DNA of 64,000 nt from Tragulus kanchil (taxonomy: Eukaryota > Chordata > Mammalia > Artiodactyla > Tragulidae). This document shows positions 44,399-57,303 of the stretch, one piece after another (the stretch's first letter is position 1; each line of letters opens with the position of its first letter). Under the pieces are notes generated by a model that searched no databases, was not told the origin of the DNA, and saw nothing but the letters and a program-made list of their open reading frames with translations. A program made the translations under genes and the position numbers. The stretch covers positions 173,037,298 through 173,101,297 of the forward strand of contig JAIOJX010000030.1 in NCBI GenBank assembly GCA_022376925.1. Reading direction: 5' to 3'.

Positions 44399-45559
44399 TG
44401 GCACTTCTCAGAAGACTTTAGGTCATATTTTACTGATGGAATCACTGCTGTCAGAGATACAAGAGCCACAAACACAGAGGTGTATCTTACTTCAGCTGGT
44501 CCAATATGTAATTAACACAGGTATTCACAGCCAAAGAAACATAACAGAACCTGCCCTGAAAAGAAATGTAAACTCACATGACCTAGTACCTAAGAAGGAA
44601 AAGAGATGGACATAAATAACAGTTCAGTGTGAGTAGATGAACATTTTTAAACTCAAACAGAGCTCATCTAGTTCACCTGGTTATCAAAAAGACACAGAGA
44701 CAAAACCTTACAATGAAAGTCTGAATTTTCTGCCATCACTGACACTCATACCAAGATCAAGATTAAACATTGTTACATGCATACTGTAGATGGAACTGGG
44801 CATCAGAATCATGTGTGTGTCCTTGAGTCTTCTGGGCCTCAAATATCTCAGTCCACAAACTGAGGGAATTTAACTAGTCTGGTGTCTTTTTTTTCTTAGC
44901 ATCAGAAGATGTTTTGTGTGTGTGTGTGCTTTTTTTTTTTTTTAAATTGCGTGCGTGTCTTAAGGAATACTATGTGGAAACATCAGAAAGAAAACTGGAC
45001 ACACAGGAATGACTCTGACTTATGCAGAGGGGAGCTGAGGGACTCGCAGCACCAGAACAACAAGGAAGCCTCTAGAGAAATAAGTAGTAAAGAGGAAAAC
45101 CACGAGACTGAACAATCTTAAAGATTCATGAGTAGCATTAACTGCTGTCTGTTATATCCATCCGCTCTGATTTCAAAACCAAACTTGTACAAAGAAATAA
45201 CAAAGTTTGCCACATGCAACTTGGATACTAAAAAGCAATCATTTCAATTGCTGCTTTTGAGGTGCCATAATTCTGAGACTGAATTATCCTTCTGAACTAT
45301 AATCTTAATTAATAATATTTATATCTTTGTTAAGAGACCAGTAACTTTCATCGATTGACATCAGAACATACTAGTAAATTGAGAAACACTGCCTGAGTTT
45401 TCTAAAACAACTCAGGTTTAGATTCTCAAAAACTTGGGACTCAAAGAAGAGATGCTTTAGCTGATATGGGAAGACCCTCTAGGGAAGAGTTCAGAACTCT
45501 GGACTGAAAAGCCAAATTTAGAGACTTGCTGGAAAGTTAAGAGTGGTGCCCTGGGACTA
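44399..45559. other. Non-coding DNA with a short TG and T tract
   Basis: No gene recognised. A TG run followed by a T-run lies at about 44913-44944. The 70-78-codon frames here have no known relatives. Confidence 0.5.
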
Positions 45560-45740
45560 ATCTCACCTAAGACTCCTTAGAATCACCTGAGGCTCTTTTA
45601 AAACAGTATTGTGTGCAAAATCCATCGCAGGTAAGTTAAATCTGAGTCTCTAGATGTGTGCCAAGATAGAGGCGCTTGCTTTTGTTGTCTTTTACATAAT
45701 TTTAACTTAAGAACAGCTGCACATTTTCAAAAGGTTTTAA
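45560..45740 (+). mobile_element. Possible MER5-like DNA transposon remnant
   Basis: agaatcacctgaggctcttt, then taaatctgagtctctagatg resemble the hAT-Charlie MER5/MER58 group. Weak, by pattern only. Confidence 0.35.
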
Positions 45741-45744
45741 AGAT

Positions 45745-48433
45745 AATTTTGAGAATCTCTATATATTCTACAGACAATCTTCCCTATTATTATCATGATA
45801 TATGTGTTGCAATTAGTGTATAAAAATGATATATGATTATTAACTAAAACCCATTCTCGAGTAAGATTTTCTTAGTTTTTATTTAAAGTCCTTTTTCTGG
45901 TCCAGGAACCCATCCAGGACACCACACTACATTTAGTTCTCATGACTCCTTAGGTCCTTTGTGAAAGTTTCTCAGACTTTGCTTCTTAGTGATGACTTGG
46001 ACAGTTTTGAAGAGTATCTATCAGTTATTTTGGAGAATGTGCCCATAGATTGAGATTTTTTTTTTTCATGTTTAGATGGAAGGTACAGGCTTTGGGGAGG
46101 AATGCCATAGAGGTAAAGTATACATTCTCATCATATCATATCACATCACATCAAGAGGACAATGCCATCAATAGGAACTTATTGTGGATATTGACCATCA
46201 TTTGACTGAGGTTTATCAGGTTTCTGGAACTATAAAGTTACAATTCCTTTGTTTGTTGATACCACACTATTAGGAAGGAAGTCACTATGTGCAGCCCACA
46301 TTATGTGGAAGGTAGTTATGTTTCACATCCATGAGGGGGAGGAAAGCTTCACAAATCATTGAGAATTCTTTTACACAGGAGATTTTGCTAATTCCTCCCT
46401 CTTTATTTATGTATGTATTCAATTATTTATTTCTGTTAGTATGGGCAAATGGATATTTACTTTATACTTTGGGTTATGCTCCAGTAATATGTTATTTATT
46501 TTGCTGCTCAAATTATTACAAGATTGGCTACTGAGAGGTCTTTTATCTGGCTCCTATGCTCCCTGTATATACCCTATCATTTTGTCTTTTTGAGCTCCAG
46601 GCTTATCTTGCATATCTCTTGACCTAGCCTTAGAATCAACCACTTCTTTAAGTAGGTCAGTTTCCCAAGTAATGGAGAATGATATTAGAAACCATCAAGG
46701 ACTCGCTTCTGTCTTTCAGCTAAGATCAAGTGTAGAAACCATCAGGGAACTTTGTGTGCCTGTAGCTTCCAAGACATTGTTGCTTCTTGGCCCTCTCAGA
46801 CAACAGAGCTAGAAAATAAATGGTGCATTACCAACCCATAAACATACATGTACCTATATTGAAGTAAACACAAGCTCATACTCATGTCTCCAACTCTAAT
46901 TTTATTATTGCATGAATCATTCTAGCCTTCTTTCCTCTCCCCTAATAGCAGTGAGAAACTTGGCTGCAACCCTTCACCATCTATTTTCTTTACTGTCCAC
47001 TTCCAGGATGCATGTATAGTGCTTTCACAATTGTTAATCTGTGCCGCTGTAGAAAATAACCTCACTTACTAGCGTGCAGTGCTTATATCCAGTTCCCACT
47101 GCCTTTCGACCTTCATCTCTATTTAAATCTAAAGTTGCTTTTTCCTCCACCTCCTTCAGTGTGGTCATATATTTACAATACAGTTAGGTTCTTTGTTTAC
47201 AGTCTATATTCCATCTTGAGAATTTCTGATTTAATTGAATTTTTAAGTTTGCATATATTAAATTTCAATGTTTGTGCTGTAAACTTACATGGGTTTTGAC
47301 AAATACATAGTGTCAAGTATCAACCACTAAAATACCATACAGAATATTTTCACAAGTTTGTTGATACCAGGGCCCACATTATGTGGAAGGTAGTTATGTT
47401 TCACATCCATGAGGGGGAGGAAAGCTTCACAAATCATTGAGAATTCTTTTACACAGGAGATTTTGCTAATTCCTCCCTCTTTATTTATGTATGTATTCAA
47501 TTATTTATTTCTGTTAGTATGGGCAAATGGATATTTACTTTATACTTTGGGTTATGCTCCAGTAATATGTTATTTATTTTGCTGCTCAAATTATTACAAG
47601 ATTGGCTACTGAGAGGTCTTTTATCTGGCTCCTATGCTCCCTGTATATACCCTATCATTTTGTCTTTTTGAGCTCCAGGCTTATCTTGCATATCTCTTGA
47701 CCTAGCCTTAGAATCAACCACTTCTTTAAGTAGGTCAGTTTCCCAAGTAATGGAGAATGATATTAGAAACCATCAAGGACTCGCTTCTGTCTTTCAGCTA
47801 AGATCAAGTGTAGAAACCATCAGGGAACTTTGTGTGCCTGTAGCTTCCAAGACATTGTTGCTTCTTGGCCCTCTCAGACAACAGAGCTAGAAAATAAATG
47901 GTGCATTACCAACCCATAAACATACATGTACCTATATTGAAGTAAACACAAGCTCATACTCATGTCTCCAACTCTAATTTTATTATTGCATGAATCATTC
48001 TAGCCTTCTTTCCTCTCCCCTAATAGCAGTGAGAAACTTGGCTGCAACCCTTCACCATCTATTTTCTTTACTGTCCACTTCCAGGATGCATGTATAGTGC
48101 TTTCACAATTGTTAATCTGTGCCGCTGTAGAAAATAACCTCACTTACTAGCGTGCAGTGCTTATATCCAGTTCCCACTGCCTTTCGACCTTCATCTCTAT
48201 TTAAATCTAAAGTTGCTTTTTCCTCCACCTCCTTCAGTGTGGTCATATATTTACAATACAGTTAGGTTCTTTGTTTACAGTCTATATTCCATCTTGAGAA
48301 TTTCTGATTTAATTGAATTTTTAAGTTTGCATATATTAAATTTCAATGTTTGTGCTGTAAACTTACATGGGTTTTGACAAATACATAGTGTCAAGTATCA
48401 ACCACTAAAATACCATACAGAATATTTTCACAA
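45745..48433 (-). mobile_element. Old antisense L1 (L1M type), split by duplication 16
   Basis: The plus strand reads as reverse-complement old L1 3' sequence: gttgcaattagtgtataa, aacccatccaggacaccac, ggaaggaagtcactatg, actttgggttatgctcc, gagctccaggcttatcttgc and gggttttgacaaatac. No coding frame survives; the 67-codon frames at 46331 and 47409 are chance. Taken without the duplication it is about 1.6 kb. Confidence 0.75.
46251..48433. repeat. Direct duplication 16 (about 1078-base period)
   Basis: Bases 46251-47355 recur as 47356-48433. The second copy starts gtttgttgatacca, then lacks about 27 bases present at 46265-46291, and resumes at gcccacattatgtgg. This deletion sits right at the contig start. 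Confidence 0.93.
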
Positions 48434-48554
48434 ACCTAAAAAGTAACGTTGTGTGTGTGTTTAAAGCTCATACACAATTTAGAAGCACTGTATCTCCTCT
48501 GTCAAGGTCAGGTTCTGGTATATTCAAGGTCTTAGTTTCAGTGTTTTTGCATTT
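48434..48554. other. Non-coding DNA
   Basis: Short stretch with a GT run near 48449-48460; nothing recognised. Confidence 0.45.
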
Positions 48555-48760
48555 AGGATCTGGAAGACTGGTGTGCTTCGTACTGAGTGACCTTGCCAAG
48601 TTAGTTAATCTCTCTGTTTATGTAATGGATCCCACATTGAGCATTATAACACCTGCCTCAGAGTTACTGAAGGACTTAAATGGATTAATGGCAGTAAAGT
48701 GCCTTTACAAAATTGGAAAAGAGTAGGTATGTAGTAAATGTTAGCTGCTAGTATATTGCT
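48555..48760 (+). mobile_element. MIR element
   Basis: ctgagtgaccttgccaagtt, agttaatctctctgttta, gcctcagagttactgaagg and agtaaatgttagctgct follow the MIR core and 3' region in order. Confidence 0.72.
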
Positions 48761-49570
48761 TTCATAGTTGCTACTTCTATTCAAGGCTTACTCATATCTA
48801 ATTGGTCAATGATGTCCCCACGGCTTATTAGCATGTCTTTCAGAGAAGGAGACCAAGAGATAGAAATGGAGACAGACAGAGAGAAAGAGACAAGGACAGA
48901 GAGAGAGTCTTCTCTCTTAGCTTTGCACTTTTTAGGCATTCTAGGTGAGGCATTAACTAAGTTGCTGTCCTATAGAGTCACCTCGGTAATGTAAAATTTA
49001 TGAGTCGCAGTCAGCCCCACAGTTATTAAATTATAATCTCTGATGGCTATAGTGGGACAGAAAAACTGGTTTCAGTGATGTTTAATGGTCTCCTGATGAC
49101 TTCAACATGTCACCAAGTTGGAGAAGTACTAGACAGAGTGGGAGAGTTCCTCTAACACAAACACCTTCAGATTTTTCTGAATCAGGTTTGAGGAAAAGAA
49201 AACAACAGCAACAAACTTCAGAATATGATCAGAAAAAGGAGTTTGGCTGAAAGTGCACATGAGTCATAGAAAAAGTAGTACTATAGTTGTGATGAGTAAC
49301 TTTCCCTGATTTTCAGCTTGTTTGCAAATCCAATTCTCAGCATTGTGTTTCATCCGATTTGCTCAACACAGCTGATGTGAGTGCAACTTACATACCTCTC
49401 ATCATCAGGTCCTCTGGAGCAAATGTCCTGTTTTCTATATTTTCACTGTTTCCTATTCCAGATGGTAACTATCCATTCTCTTGATGGCATGTACTGATGC
49501 CTCAACAGTTACTGTTAGAACATTTCATTTGATTCTGATCATTTCACTTGCCTGGGAACAAACATTTTCT
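48761..49570. other. Non-coding DNA with a purine tract
   Basis: A GA-rich tract at about 48841-48910. From 49110 the sequence recurs at 50203. No gene recognised. Confidence 0.5.
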
Positions 49571-49632
49571 CGCTCTTCTCTCTTCCTCTCCTTCCCTTCC
49601 CTCCCTCCTTCCTTTCTTTTCTTCTTTCTTCA
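49571..49632 (+). repeat. C/T-rich low-complexity tract
   Basis: A pyrimidine run of about 60 bases. Its copy at about 50664-50727 is slightly longer, with extra Cs. Confidence 0.75.
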
Positions 49633-49690
49633 TTCAATTCAGGACTTCCCAAACTACTTTGAAATAACTTATTTTAATGTAAGATGTTGA

Positions 49691-50202
49691 GAGATTTTTA
49701 AAATCAATACTGCTTTGGTCAAATAGCTTTTAGATCATGTCTTCTAATACCTGCAAGACATGCTATCTTATTAAAAGCAATGTGTTATTCTCCAATGATG
49801 TTAATCTATTTATACTAAATTGTCCACATACATTTGTTAAAAAACGTTTGGGACAGAGATGGGAGAGTATGAATAATTCTTATTAAAAGTTCTGGTCCAT
49901 GATACACAGTAGGAAATGACAGAAAAACATAATATAAATAGTGTGTATACTTCTTCCCCAATGGTGCAGTTCAGTGACCCTAATTTGAGGTCCATTTTTT
50001 ATACTCTAAACCCTGTTCCAACCTACTTCATAGGTTTAAGAATCAATTTGTAATTAGGCCAACAACTTTAAATCTTCATATTAAAATTTTACATATACCA
50101 TGTTTAGGCATTTGTATATAAACAATCTAATGAATTTCTTTACATTAACTCTTTAACAAATAGTCCCAATATAAAAAGAGGGAAACGGTAAAAACAAAAA
50201 AT
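49691..50202. other. Non-coding DNA (repeated at about 50787-51288)
   Basis: AT-rich, apparently single-copy sequence; nothing recognised. Confidence 0.5.
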
Positions 50203-51339
50203 TCACCAAGTTGGAGAAGTACTAGACAGAGTGGGAGAGTTCCTCTAACACAAACACCTTCAGATTTTTCTGAATCAGGTTTGAGGAAAAGAAAACAACA
50301 GCAACAAACTTCAGAATATGATCAGAAAAAGGAGTTTGGCTGAAAGTGCACATGAGTCATAGAAAAAGTAGTACTATAGTTGTGATGAGTAACTTTCCCT
50401 GATTTTCAGCTTGTTTGCAAATCCAATTCTCAGCATTGTGTTTCATCCGATTTGCTCAACACAGCTGATGTGAGTGCAACTTACATACCTCTCATCATCA
50501 GGTCCTCTGGAGCAAATGTCCTGTTTTCTATATTTTCACTGTTTCCTATTCCAGATGGTAACTATCCATTCTCTTGATGGCATGTACTGATGCCTCAACA
50601 GTTACTGTTAGAACATTTCATTTGATTCTGATCATTTCACTTGCCTGGGAACAAACATTTTCTCGCTCTTCTCTCTTCCTCTCCCCTTCCCCTTCCCTCC
50701 CTCCTTCCTTTCTTTTCTTCTTTCTTCATTCAATTCAGGACTTCCCAAACTACTTTGAAATAACTTATTTTAATGTAAGATGTTGAGAGATTTTTAAAAT
50801 CAATACTGCTTTGGTCAAATAGCTTTTAGATCATGTCTTCTAATACCTGCAAGACATGCTATCTTATTAAAAGCAATGTGTTATTCTCCAATGATGTTAA
50901 TCTATTTATACTAAATTGTCCACATACATTTGTTAAAAAAACGTTTGGGACAGAGATGGGAGAGTATGAATAATTCTTATTAAAAAGTTCTGGTCCATGA
51001 TACACAGTAGGAAATGACAGAAAAAACATAAAATAAATAGTGTGTATACTTCTTCCCCAATGGTGCAGTTCAGTGACCCTAATTTGAGGTCCATTTTTTA
51101 TACTCTAAACCCTGTTCCAACCTACTTCATAGGTTTAAGAATCAATTTGTAATTAGGCCAACAACTTTAAATCTTCATATTAAAATTTTACATATACCAT
51201 GTTTAGGCATTTGTATATAAACAATCTAATGAATTTCTTTACATTAACTCTTTAACAAATAGTCCCAATATAAAAAGAGGGGAAACGGACTCAGAAAAAT
51301 CAAAATTAAATTAAAATATGAGTCAGAATCAGTGTTTTC

Positions 51340-51524
51340 AGTCTAAAGAATTCTCTAGCCAAGGCAGGAAACGCAGACACGTGGGTTCAATCCCTGGCTC
51401 AGGAAGAACCCCTGGAGAAGGAAATGTCAACCCACTTTAGTATTCTTGCCTGGGAAATCCCATGGACAGAAGAGCCTGGCTGGGTTACAAAGAGTTGGAC
51501 ATGACTTAGGGACTAAACAATAAT
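51340..51524 (+). mobile_element. Bov-tA type SINE
   Basis: acgtgggttcaatccctgg (B-box region), cctggagaaggaaatg, gtattcttgcctgggaaat and aaagagttggacatgactta are the Bov-tA order. The first part of the head is degenerate. Confidence 0.88.
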
Positions 51525-51703
51525 AAGTCTGTGCTGTGGGCTGACCTGTCTGTGGTACTATGTCCTGCAGCACCACAGATTCTACACACAACATGCTGGT
51601 AACATCCCCGTTCCTCAAGCTGTGGAAACAAAAATGTCTCCAAATATTGCCAAATGCCTCCCATGGGACAAAATTGCCCCAATAATTGAGAACCAATGGT
51701 CTA
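51525..51703 (-). mobile_element. MER20 (hAT-Charlie) fragment
   Basis: The plus strand reads aaaatgtctccaaatattgcc, gggacaaaattgcccc and aattgagaaccaatggtc, the reverse complement of the MER20 terminal region; the order fits the remembered consensus. Confidence 0.75.
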
Positions 51704-52904
51704 ATTCCATACAGCAAGTAAAATGCAAAAGTCAGCATCTTCAGTTTTCTGTCTATATACTTAGCTTCGCAAAGATACTGCCTTTTTGGTCCAAGACCTA
51801 TGATGTGTCATTAATTGCTAAACCCTTTCTAAAAAGCCCTCATCTTTATTACACGATCCATTATCTCTTATTGGTGAAACCAGCTAATATCAATGAGGTG
51901 TGCATCCTAGTATAACTTGGCTTGGGCCGCAAGAATACACAAGAGCCACTGGCTCTTACCCTGCAAGTGTGTGACACTGATACAAACTGAAATATCCAAA
52001 CGAATCACTGACACAAGCAAAACAGATGGTAGGTCTGTAATTTCTTTTTTGGATATACAGCCCAAAATTATTATTAGAGCTCCATACTGTAATGATCTTC
52101 CAGTGTATGTGCCATTTTCCAAACTGGCCTCAAGTTTCTTTATCATTATTAAATCCTTCAAAACAATGATGATTAGATTTTCCTTATCTATCTGGCATTT
52201 AGTTTTTGTCTTCTAAATGTTAGCCAGATGCCTGTTTCATAGATTCTTCTTTATTCTTTATTCTCAATTGTGGGATTTCTCTTGGTTCTGAAATCTCACT
52301 ACAAGTCAGATCCCCTAATTTCCTCATTATCTGCATCATCTTCACCTTTCTTTTTAATGTTCCCATTTTGTTGTTTTTGAGAGAAATTCCCATGTTCTTT
52401 TTTTTTCTGCTCATAGGTATCTGTCCCATCAATAAATCACTTCCTCCTTTCCTCTGAGACACTGAATACCCAACTATTACCTTCTCATCAAGTAACAACA
52501 CAAGATAAATAGACACATACAGATAGACAGATAATCCCTTCTTAATGTAATCATTTAAAAATTCCAGGCTAAAACTTTCTTTAGGTAGTTTTCCTAGATT
52601 AAAGTTTTAACTGAGTAGAAATATCCTGTTGAATCTCATTTAATTAAGAGGAAAATGACCCTCAGAATTGGAAAAGGCATTAACAGTAATCCCTATTAGA
52701 CAGGTTATTTTTTATGAAATATTACTTGAGGGATTGAGAAAGTGGGCTGTTCTTTGCTTCTCCAAACTCCAAAACATCTTTAAAAACCTCCCTCTCTTGC
52801 TACGACTTATCTTCTAAAAGATTGGTCCGTGCTTATAATAAGCATCAAGATCTCAGAAGTTCATGGCCAGAGTGAAAATATATCTTTTAGGGACTGTTTT
52901 TTCC
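51704..52904. other. Non-coding DNA, nothing recognised
   Basis: About 1.2 kb. Frames of 84-103 codons on both strands have no recognisable domain. A purine/pyrimidine-biased stretch lies around 52340-52420. Confidence 0.5.
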
Positions 52905-53635
52905 CTTTTTTTTTTTTCTATTTTAATTTATTTTACTGAAATATAGTTGATTTACAACACTAGTCTCAGGTGTACAACATAGTGATTCAATATTTTTAGA
53001 GGTTATGCACCCTTTAATATTACAAAAAATGGCTATATTCTCTGTGTTGTATAATATATCCTTTTTGTTCATCTATTTTATACACAGTAGTTTGTATTTC
53101 TGAATTCTATACACCTATTTTACCCCTTCTCCTTCCCTTCCCCCACTATTATTCATTAGTTTGTTTTCTATATCTTTGAGTCTGGCTTCTGTCTTGTTAT
53201 ATACATTCATTTGTTTCACGTTTTAGAATCCACATATAAGCAACAACATAAAGCTTTTGTCTTTCTCTGTTTGACTTATTCCACTAAGCTTAACATTCCC
53301 TAGGTTCATCCACACTGTTGCAAATGGCAGAATTTTATTCTTTTTATGGCTAAGTAATATTCATTTGTGCATGTACCTACACCACATCTTCTTTATGCAT
53401 TAATCTATTAATGAACACTTGGCTAACGTATCTTGCCTACAGTAAATAATGCTGCTATGAACATAGGAGAGCATAAATCTTTTCAAAATAGTGTCTTCAT
53501 TTTCTTCTTGCACATACCCAACAGTGGAACTGCTTGATCATATGCTAGCTCTATGTTTAATGCTTTGAGAAACTATACTTTTTTCATAGTAGTTGTAGCA
53601 ATTTAAATTTCCATCAACAACTTAAGGTTAAATGT
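52905..53635 (-). mobile_element. Antisense L1 3' region
   Basis: On the plus strand: ctgaaatatagttgatttac, tctcaggtgtacaacatag, cccttctccttcccttcc, gtctggcttctgtcttg and taaataatgctgctatgaac, the reverse complement of an artiodactyl L1 3' UTR and end of ORF2. It is decayed. Confidence 0.82.
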
Positions 53636-53820
53636 CCAAAACAAGGGAGACTATGTCCTAGATTACAACTGAACCAAACAGAAATCTGAAAATTTATCTG
53701 TTAGCTTCTTAACTAAGTTATCTATTTATCTTCTAACCTGAGGCCAAAACCTATCACCTACCACCCTCCTTATCTCTCTCTCCTGCTTCATTTTCCTCAA
53801 CATTGCTAGCGAAAACTTGA
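53636..53820. other. Non-coding DNA
   Basis: Unique-looking, ends in the junction; recurs at 54722-54888. Confidence 0.45.
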
Positions 53821-53990
53821 TGAGAAAGTGGGCTGTTCTTTGCTTCTCCAAACTCCAAAACATCTTTAAAAACCTCCCTCTCTTGCTACGACTTATCTTC
53901 TAAAAGATTGGTCCGTGCTTATAATAAGCATCAAGATCTCAGAAGTTCATGGCCAGAGTGAAAATATATCTTTTAGGGACTGTTTTTTCC

Positions 53991-54721
53991 CTTTTTTTTT
54001 TTTCTATTTTAATTTATTTTACTGAAATATAGTTGATTTACAACACTAGTCTCAGGTGTACAACATAGTGATTCAATATTTTTAGAGGTTATGCACCCTT
54101 TAATATTACAAAAAATGGCTATATTCTCTGTGTTGTATAATATATCCTTTTTGTTCATCTATTTTATACACAGTAGTTTGTATTTCTGAATTCTATACAC
54201 CTATTTTACCCCTTCTCCTTCCCTTCCCCCACTATTATTCATTAGTTTGTTTTCTATATCTTTGAGTCTGGCTTCTGTCTTGTTATATACATTCATTTGT
54301 TTCACGTTTTAGAATCCACATATAAGCAACAACATAAAGCTTTTGTCTTTCTCTGTTTGACTTATTCCACTAAGCTTAACATTCCCTAGGTTCATCCACA
54401 CTGTTGCAAATGGCAGAATTTTATTCTTTTTATGGCTAAGTAATATTCATTTGTGCATGTACCTACACCACATCTTCTTTATGCATTAATCTATTAATGA
54501 ACACTTGGCTAACGTATCTTGCCTACAGTAAATAATGCTGCTATGAACATAGGAGAGCATAAATCTTTTCAAAATAGTGTCTTCATTTTCTTCTTGCACA
54601 TACCCAACAGTGGAACTGCTTGATCATATGCTAGCTCTATGTTTAATGCTTTGAGAAACTATACTTTTTTCATAGTAGTTGTAGCAATTTAAATTTCCAT
54701 CAACAACTTAAGGTTAAATGT
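53991..54721 (-). mobile_element. Antisense L1 3' region, repeated by duplication 18
   Basis: Second occurrence of 52905-53635, apparently unchanged. Confidence 0.82.
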
Positions 54722-54923
54722 CCAAAACAAGGGAGACTATGTCCTAGATTACAACTGAACCAAACAGAAATCTGAAAATTTATCTGTTAGCTTCTTAACT
54801 AAGTTATCTATTTATCTTCTAACCTGAGGCCAAAACCTATCACCTACCACCCTCCTTATCTCTCTCTCCTGCTTCATTTTCCTCAACAGCTCTCACACCA
54901 CTTGATATATCACCTATTTGACT

Positions 54924-55132
54924 TGGCCTTCCCAGGTGGTGCTAGTGGTAAAGAGTTTGCCTGTCAATGCTGAAGACACAGAAGCTGGGCTCAGTCCCTG
55001 AGTATGGAAGATGCTCTGGCATAGGAAATGACAACCCTCCCCAGTATTCTTGCCTGGAAAATTCCATGGACAGAGGAGTCTGGTGGGCTCCAGTGCATGG
55101 GGTCACAAAGAGTTGGGATGACTGAACACAAA
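54924..55132 (+). mobile_element. Bov-tA type SINE
   Basis: ggccttcccaggtggtgcta, aaagagtttgcctgtcaatg, agtattcttgcctggaaaat, ggacagaggagtctggtgg and cacaaagagttgggatgact give the complete Bov-tA order. Its last 126 bases recur at 56094-56219. Confidence 0.92.
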
Positions 55133-56093
55133 CTATTTTGCTTATCCTTTCTATGTCACTATAAATATGAAGAAAAGAATCTCTGCCCATTTCATTCATA
55201 CATACCTCCAGTTACCTAGAAGATTCCCTGCTATATAACAGGCTCTCAATGAATATTACTGAGCAAATGAGTCCCATACAAAAGAACTAACAACTTCAGA
55301 TACTAACTAAACAAACATTTTCTATGAGAGTGAGCTCACTGTCTCAGAAGGCGTGGCATTCTACTGATGATCTGGTTTAAAAAAAAAAAAAAAAAGAGAG
55401 TCTCTTTTATACTACCTCAAGGCGTAGATGAGAACTAATACATCCAAGGCAAGAGGAAATGCAACTATAGCTCTAGGTCTGCATGTAATATCTAACTAAT
55501 CAGTGAATGGTCTCTTTCATCAAGGCATATAATTCTCACTGTCCCCTTTCACTGAGCTGAAGCCTCAGTTAGTCACTGAGGAATCTAAATAACTACAATA
55601 TTAAGAGTCAAAGCAGGAATTCTCCATAAGCAAGGGCTGGAAAGTATGTCCACCATAAGTACATAGCTCAATGACTGAAAGTCAAAACAAACAATGAAAA
55701 CACAACTGGATGGACAGATTCTGACTTTCCCCATTGTTAGGGATAAATCTTGACATCTCAATAGCTTAATGAAATTAACGTTTATTTCTAGTCACACAAA
55801 TTTAGTTGTGGAATAGATGGTCTCCTTCCATTTTGTAGCTCAGAGATGTCCCTATAAAATAACAGGGTTGATAGGTCTTTAGACTTCTTCCCCAGCATTT
55901 ATATTTTGTACTTAATCTAACACTATGAATTTCCATTGGTAGAGAGGCCATGAAGTTTGACTATTACTGGGGGTACTGCCAAATAAAGGAGTGGTTCTGA
56001 CTAAAGGATATCAATGCACTCCATTTTTCTTGTGATAAAAACCAGAAAGAACCTCAGACTGAAGCAAATATTGTAAAGAAAAAAGGAGTGGTA
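55133..56093. other. Non-coding DNA (repeated at 56220-57185)
   Basis: Apparently single-copy sequence with an A-run at about 55379-55394. No gene recognised. Confidence 0.5.
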
Positions 56094-56219
56094 GAAGATG
56101 CTCTGGCATAGGAAATGACAACCCTCCCCAGTATTCTTGCCTGGAAAATTCCATGGACAGAGGAGTCTGGTGGGCTCCAGTGCATGGGGTCACAAAGAGT
56201 TGGGATGACTGAACACAAA
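56094..56219 (+). mobile_element. Headless Bov-tA piece (part of duplication 19)
   Basis: The body of the Bov-tA element at 54924 appears again without its tRNA-like head. The break is the duplication junction, not an insertion boundary. Confidence 0.88.
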
Positions 56220-57303
56220 CTATTTTGCTTATCCTTTCTATGTCACTATAAATATGAAGAAAAGAATCTCTGCCCATTTCATTCATACATACCTCCAGTT
56301 ACCTAGAAGATTCCCTGCTATATAACAGGCTCTCAATGAATATTACTGAGCAAATGAGTCCCATACAAAAGAACTAACAACTTCAGATACTAACTAAACA
56401 AACATTTTCTATGAGAGTGAGCTCACTGTCTCAGAAGGCGTGGCATTCTACTGATGATCTGGTTTAAAAAAAAAAAAAAAAAGAGAGTCTCTTTTATACT
56501 ACCTCAAGGCGTAGATGAGAACTAATACATCCAAGGCAAGAGGAAATGCAACTATAGCTCTAGGTCTGCATGTAATATCTAACTAATCAGTGAATGGTCT
56601 CTTTCATCAAGGCATATAATTCTCACTGTCCCCTTTCACTGAGCTGAAGCCTCAGTTAGTCACTGAGGAATCTAAATAACTACAATATTAAGAGTCAAAG
56701 CAGGAATTCTCCATAAGCAAGGGCTGGAAAGTATGTCCACCATAAGTACATAGCTCAATGACTGAAAGTCAAAACAAACAATGAAAACACAACTGGATGG
56801 ACAGATTCTGACTTTCCCCATTGTTAGGGATAAATCTTGACATCTCAATAGCTTAATGAAATTAACGTTTATTTCTAGTCACACAAATTTAGTTGTGGAA
56901 TAGATGGTCTCCTTCCATTTTGTAGCTCAGAGATGTCCCTATAAAATAACAGGGTTGATAGGTCTTTAGACTTCTTCCCCAGCATTTATATTTTGTACTT
57001 AATCTAACACTATGAATTTCCATTGGTAGAGAGGCCATGAAGTTTGACTATTACTGGGGGTACTGCCAAATAAAGGAGTGGTTCTGACTAAAGGATATCA
57101 ATGCACTCCATTTTTCTTGTGATAAAAACCAGAAAGAACCTCAGACTGAAGCAAATATTGTAAAGAAAAAAAAGGAGTGGTAGAAAGTGATGAAATCCTT
57201 AAAGAGATTTTTAACCACTAGATCAAGCCTTACCTGAAGTTGGGCTTATATTTGGACTATTAATTTACAGAGATCAATAATTCCCACTTTGCTTAAGTGA
57301 GTT

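Larger units (their letters stand above)
49110..51288. repeat. Direct duplication 17 (about 1093-base period)
   Basis: Bases 49110-50188 recur as 50203-51288, with about 14 unmatched junction bases (50189-50202). The copies differ in a C/T-rich run (49585 against 50678) and in several A-runs. Confidence 0.94.
52735..54888. repeat. Direct duplication 18 (1086-base period)
   Basis: Bases 52735-53802 recur as 53821-54888. Of the 18 bases between them (53803-53820), the end aacttga resembles the true upstream flank at about 52724, with five bases lost. Confidence 0.95.
55007..57185. repeat. Direct duplication 19 (1087-base period)
   Basis: Bases 55007-56096 recur as 56094-57185. The copies share about three bases (gaa) at the junction. 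The second has two more As in the run near 57169. The unit starts in the middle of a Bov-tA SINE. Confidence 0.95.

Noticed and set aside
44690..44890. Possible further MIR remnant
   Set aside because: Only one short stretch (ctgggcctcaaatatctcag) resembles MIR; not enough ordered similarity to support a call.
51622..52216. 97- and 99-codon plus-strand frames as candidate small genes
   Set aside because: The first overlaps a MER20 fragment, the second has no splice-site, domain or codon-use support; both are within chance length in AT-rich DNA.
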